Shown here: positions 60,837 to 64,000 of the stretch, in pieces
Layout: each line of letters opens with the position of its first letter
How positions within the stretch are numbered: position 1 is the stretch's first letter
NCBI GenBank assembly: GCA_965279115.1
Contig: OZ257137.1
Span: 682,001 to 746,000, forward strand
Length of the DNA: 64,000 bases
Direction of reading: 5' to 3'
From: JAEUOS01 sp965279115
Lineage (GTDB): Bacteria > Pseudomonadota > Gammaproteobacteria > Burkholderiales > JAEUOS01
Translations under genes and position numbers: made by a program
The notes under the pieces: generated by a model
What the model saw: only the letters and a program-made list of their open reading frames with translations
Told to the model about the DNA's origin: nothing
Database searches by the model: none

Positions 60837-61814
60837 ATGGGCATCGCACGCATTCGTCTGTTTCTGGCCGCGGCATGTTTTTTCAACTGCGTGAGCGGGA
60901 TGGCGCAATCTTCCGGCGACTACCCCAACCGGGCGGTGCGCATGATCGTGCCGCAGGCCGCCGGCGGCGGGCTCGACGCTTCCACCCGGGTGATCGCCAC
61001 CCGCCTGACCGAAAACCTCGGCCAGAGCATCGTCATCGAAAACCGCCCCAGCGCCGGCGGCATCGCCGGCATGGAAGCGGTGGCCAAGGCGGCACCCGAC
61101 GGATATACGGTGCTGATGGCCTCGGCCACGGTGGCGCTCAACAACGCGCTGGGCATGAAGCTGCCCTACGACCTGGAGCGCGATTTCGCGCCGGTCTCGC
61201 TCGGGGTCTCGATCCCGATGCTGTTCGTCGCGCACCCGGCCAGCGCGTACAGGTCGCTCCGGGATGTGGTCGAAGATTCAAAGCGCCAAAGTGGCGGTGT
61301 GGCCGTCGCCATCGCCTCCATCGGCACGCTGCCGCACCTGCTCTCGGAGATGATGCGTTTCAAGACCGGCGCCAACCTGAACCTGATCTTTTACAAGGGC
61401 GCGGCGCCGGCCTCGCTTGACGTGCTGTCCGGCCAGATCCCGTTTTTCATCGATGCGATCAGCCCGGTGGGCACGCATGTGGCCGCCGGCAAGTTGCGCG
61501 CGCTGGCGCTGGCTGCGAAAGCCCGCTCGCCGCTTTTTCCCGATGTGCCGACGGTGGCCGAGCAAGGCATGCCGGACCTGGTCGGTGCCGCGTTCTACGG
61601 GCTGCTGGTCCCGGCCCGCACCCCGCCTGCGATCCAGCGGCGCCTGCACCAGGCGATGGTCGCCGCGCTCGCCCACCCCGAAGTGCGCGAACGGCTCCTG
61701 AAACAGGGCTACGAGATCCACGCCTCTACCGGCGAGGAGTACGCTGCGTACATGAAAAACGAGATCGGCCGCTGGTCGCCCGTGGTCAAGGCGGCGGGGA
61801 TCAAGGCCGAGTAA
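60837..61814 (+). CDS. Bug-family receptor, second of three in a row
   Basis: Periplasmic receptor of 325 residues with signal peptide 1-22 (GMAQS), opening YPNRAVRMIVPQAAGGGLD, IENRPSAGGIAG, APDGYTVLMAS, LIFYKGAAPASLDVLSGQ. GGGAGAAGG precedes the start. It is 21 bases after its paralogue and 26 before the next. Confidence 0.9.
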   Translation: MGIARIRLFLAAACFFNCVSGMAQSSGDYPNRAVRMIVPQAAGGGLDASTRVIATRLTENLGQSIVIENRPSAGGIAGMEAVAKAAPDGYTVLMASATVALNNALGMKLPYDLERDFAPVSLGVSIPMLFVAHPASAYRSLRDVVEDSKRQSGGVAVAIASIGTLPHLLSEMMRFKTGANLNLIFYKGAAPASLDVLSGQIPFFIDAISPVGTHVAAGKLRALALAAKARSPLFPDVPTVAEQGMPDLVGAAFYGLLVPARTPPAIQRRLHQAMVAALAHPEVRERLLKQGYEIHASTGEEYAAYMKNEIGRWSPVVKAAGIKAE

Positions 61815-61840
61815 TCCGGTTGCGTAGAGGAGGGCGGGAC

Positions 61841-62845
61841 ATGAAAATGCAGCCAATTCGAGCCGCCGCGCGGCGCCTCGCGCTGTGGATGGCCGGCCTG
61901 CTGGCAGCGGCGCTGCCGCACATCGCACCCGCGCAGGGCGGCGGCGCATGGCCGGCGCGGCCGATCCGCGTGATCGTCTCGTATGCGCCGGGCGGTGTCA
62001 CCGACATCATCGCGCGCGCGGTGGCGCAACCCATGGGCGAGGCGCTGGGACAATCGGTCGTGGTGGAAAACCGGCCGGGTGCCGCCGGCGTGATCGGCAC
62101 CGAACTGGTGGCCGCCGCGCCGCCCGACGGCCATACGCTGCTGATGTTCGTCGACGGCAACGCGATGATGCCCTCGGCGATTCGCAACCTGAAGCACGAC
62201 CCGGTGAAAAGCTTCGCCCACATCAGCCTGCTCGGACGCGGCTCGCTGGTATTGGTGGCCCATCCTTCGCTGCCGGTGGCGAACCTGCAGGATGTGATCC
62301 GCTACGGCCGTGCCAACCCCACCGCATTATCGTTCGCAACACCCGGAAAAAGCGGCCCGCAACATCTCGCCTTCGAAAGCATCAAGGCAAGCGCCGGTTT
62401 TTCCGCCGAGCACATTCCCTACAAGGGCGGCGGCCAGGCGATCGTCGACGTGGTGGCCGGGCAGGTCAAGCTTGGCATGCTGGGCATGGCGCCCGCGCTG
62501 CCGCATGTGAAAACCGGCAAGCTCAAGGCACTGGTGGTTACCAGCCGCGAGCGTTCGCGCCTGCTGCCGGAGGTGCCGACGGTGGCCGAATCCGGCATTC
62601 CCGGCTTCGAGATGGCGCAGTGGCAGGGCATGGTCGCACCCGCCGGCACCCCGCCGGAGATCCTTGCCCGGCTGCATGCGGAGCTGGTCAAGGCCATGCG
62701 CACTCCGGCGGTGATGGAACGACTGGCCGCCATCGGCATGGACAATGCCACCAGCAGCAGCCCGGAAGACTTCACCCAGATGGTGCAGGTCGAGACCCGG
62801 CGCTTTCCCGAACTGTTCCGCATTGCAGGCATCCAACCGGAGTGA
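61841..62845 (+). CDS. Bug-family receptor, third of three in a row
   Basis: Periplasmic receptor of 334 residues with signal peptide about 12-32 (IAPAQ), opening WPARPIRVIVSYAPGGVTDI, VENRPGAAGVIG, PPDGHTLL and HIPYKGGGQAIVDVVAGQ. GAGGAGGG decides the start at 61841 over a non-ATG codon 21 bases earlier. Only four bases separate its stop from the next sulfatase start, suggesting coupled translation and a functional pair. Confidence 0.9.
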   Translation: MKMQPIRAAARRLALWMAGLLAAALPHIAPAQGGGAWPARPIRVIVSYAPGGVTDIIARAVAQPMGEALGQSVVVENRPGAAGVIGTELVAAAPPDGHTLLMFVDGNAMMPSAIRNLKHDPVKSFAHISLLGRGSLVLVAHPSLPVANLQDVIRYGRANPTALSFATPGKSGPQHLAFESIKASAGFSAEHIPYKGGGQAIVDVVAGQVKLGMLGMAPALPHVKTGKLKALVVTSRERSRLLPEVPTVAESGIPGFEMAQWQGMVAPAGTPPEILARLHAELVKAMRTPAVMERLAAIGMDNATSSSPEDFTQMVQVETRRFPELFRIAGIQPE

Positions 62846-62849
62846 AACC

Positions 62850-64000
62850 ATGGGCAAAAAAACCAACATCCTGTTCATCACCTCCGACCAGCAGCGCGCC
62901 GACTGCTATGGCTTTGAAGGACGGCGGGTGAAGACCCCGCACCTCGACGAAATGGCACGCAACGGCACCCGCTTCTCGGCGGCCATCACGCCCAACCTGG
63001 TGTGCCAGCCCTCGCGCGCCTCCATCCTCACCGGGCTGCTCCCGCTTACCCACGGCGTATCCGACAACGGCATCGACCTGCCGCCCGCGACAGGCGAAGC
63101 GGGCTACGGCGGCACCTTGTCCAAGGCCGGCTACGCCACCGCGCTGATCGGCAAGGCGCACTTCAGTACCTCGAACTGCTTCGAGCCCACCGGCACGCCG
63201 GAATGCACGGTGAGCTGCGCCAACTATCCGGCCGACTGGCACGGCCCCTACATGGGGCTTGATCATGTGGAGATGATGCTCGAAGGGCACAACATGTTCC
63301 CGCCGATGAAGCCGCCGCTGGGCCACGCCTACGAGCGCTGGTACCACGCCGACGGCCGCGGCGAAGAGCGCACCGCCCTGTACCGCAAACGCCTGCCGCC
63401 GATCAGCGACGCCCACGAAACCTTCAACTCGGGCCTGCCGGTGGCCTGGCACAACTCCACCTGGATAGGCAATCGCACCATCGACTACCTGCGCGAGCAT
63501 CGCGACGGCCCGTTCTGCCTGTGGGCCTCCTTTCCCGACCCGCACCACCCGTTCGATGCGCCCGACCCGTGGTGCTACATGCACTCTCCCGACGAGGTCG
63601 AGTTGCCGGTGCACGGCGCGATGGACCTCGAGCGCCGCCCGTGGTGGCATCGCGCCGCGCTCGAAGGCGTGCCGAAGATGGCCAACGAGCGCCTGCGCGC
63701 CTTCCGCGAGAAGTCCTCGCGCACGCCGAAGCAGAGCGAGGCGCAGATGCGCGCGTTGATCGCCAACTACTACGGCATGATCTCCCTGATCGACCATCAG
63801 GTCGGGCGCATCCGCATCGCCTTGAACGACCTGGGCCTGGCCGAGAACACCCTGATCGTGTATTCCACCGACCATGGCGACTGGCTGGGTGACCACGGCC
63901 TGCTGCTCAAGGGGCCGATGGCATACGAAGGCCTGCTGCGCGTCGGCATGCTTTTCGAAGGGCCGGGCGTGCCAAAGGGCAAGGTGGTGGCCGACCCGGT
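62850..64000 (+). CDS. Sulfatase family protein, 3' end outside the window
   Basis: Partial: 383 codons are present with no stop before the window ends. Cys52 in VCQPSRASILTGL is the maturation site; metal ligands are in TSDQQRAD and STDHGDWLGDHG; K-X-H is IGKAHFS. It belongs to the shorter branch with the products of 45876 and 56095, of which about 100-130 residues should be missing. No signal peptide. Codons 3-4 are part of a run of seven A bases. Confidence 0.9.
   Translation, partial: MGKKTNILFITSDQQRADCYGFEGRRVKTPHLDEMARNGTRFSAAITPNLVCQPSRASILTGLLPLTHGVSDNGIDLPPATGEAGYGGTLSKAGYATALIGKAHFSTSNCFEPTGTPECTVSCANYPADWHGPYMGLDHVEMMLEGHNMFPPMKPPLGHAYERWYHADGRGEERTALYRKRLPPISDAHETFNSGLPVAWHNSTWIGNRTIDYLREHRDGPFCLWASFPDPHHPFDAPDPWCYMHSPDEVELPVHGAMDLERRPWWHRAALEGVPKMANERLRAFREKSSRTPKQSEAQMRALIANYYGMISLIDHQVGRIRIALNDLGLAENTLIVYSTDHGDWLGDHGLLLKGPMAYEGLLRVGMLFEGPGVPKGKVVADP

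Noticed and set aside
62856..62862. Run of seven A bases at codons 3-5 of the last sulfatase, as a slippage or frameshift site
   Set aside because: The downstream frame is intact and starts correctly from the ATG at 62850; no second frame or stimulator structure suggests programmed slippage.
1..64000. CRISPR arrays, tRNA or rRNA genes, transposases, integrases
   Set aside because: Read for evenly spaced repeats, tRNA-like CCA ends and recombinase motifs in the intergenic regions; none was convincing. A covariance-model scan was not possible.

Overview
The window is a high-GC (roughly two-thirds G+C) bacterial chromosome segment. Its gene content points to a betaproteobacterium of the order Burkholderiales, probably near Alcaligenaceae or Comamonadaceae. 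The reasons are the gene order purM / AI-2E permease / hda / HAD phosphatase / pcnB / folK / dgk / panC, and the strong expansion of Bug-type (TctC-like) periplasmic solute receptors. I count eleven of these in 64 kb and see no TctA or TctB membrane partner. The assignment comes from recognised gene families and order, not from a database search.

Layout. 1-7.6 kb: a nitroreductase, an exported alpha/beta hydrolase, a divergent Bug receptor / mandelate-racemase-like enzyme pair, a cupin-Bug pair and a DegP/MucD-type protease. 7.6-19.5 kb: a membrane histidine kinase, purM, and a long tightly packed plus-strand housekeeping operon (AI-2E permease, hda, HAD phosphatase, pcnB, folK, DUF486 protein, dgk, panC, lipocalin-like protein). 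That operon runs into a fused thioesterase-YrdC gene and a Bug receptor. 19.5-26.6 kb: an M24 peptidase-like enzyme with its Bug receptor, a four-repeat hemopexin-like exported protein with a small partner, a second exported protein, a Rieske oxygenase alpha/beta pair and an SDR. 26.6-32.4 kb: a complete branched-chain-amino-acid-type ABC importer (livKHMGF order) behind a TIM-barrel isomerase gene. 32.5-44 kb: an EEP-family phosphodiesterase, an orphan ABC receptor and catabolic genes (HpcH aldolase, Bug, PobA-like hydroxylase, SDR, enoyl-CoA hydratase, single-chain tandem acyl-CoA dehydrogenase, FAD monooxygenase, Bug). 44.9-47.5 kb: an IclR regulator divergent from a sulfatase. 47.5-49.2 kb: a visibly AT-richer patch. 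49.3-51.7 kb: an MFS exporter, a small membrane protein and a FadR-type GntR regulator. 51.8-64 kb: a plus-strand run of nine genes with 4-26 bp gaps in which five Bug receptors alternate with four sulfatases. The last sulfatase runs off the end.

How it fits together. Outside the housekeeping block this looks like a scavenging region for organic acids, aromatics and sulfate esters. The most notable unit is the sulfatase-Bug operon. All five sulfatases in the window carry the Cys-X-Pro-X-Arg maturation motif and none shows a signal peptide, so I infer that sulfate esters (or related phospho/phosphono-esters) are captured in the periplasm by Bug receptors and hydrolysed in the cytoplasm. Perfect inverted repeats lie next to the GntR-controlled and IclR-controlled sulfatase genes and are good operator candidates. 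I saw no tRNA, rRNA, CRISPR array, transposase or phage gene.
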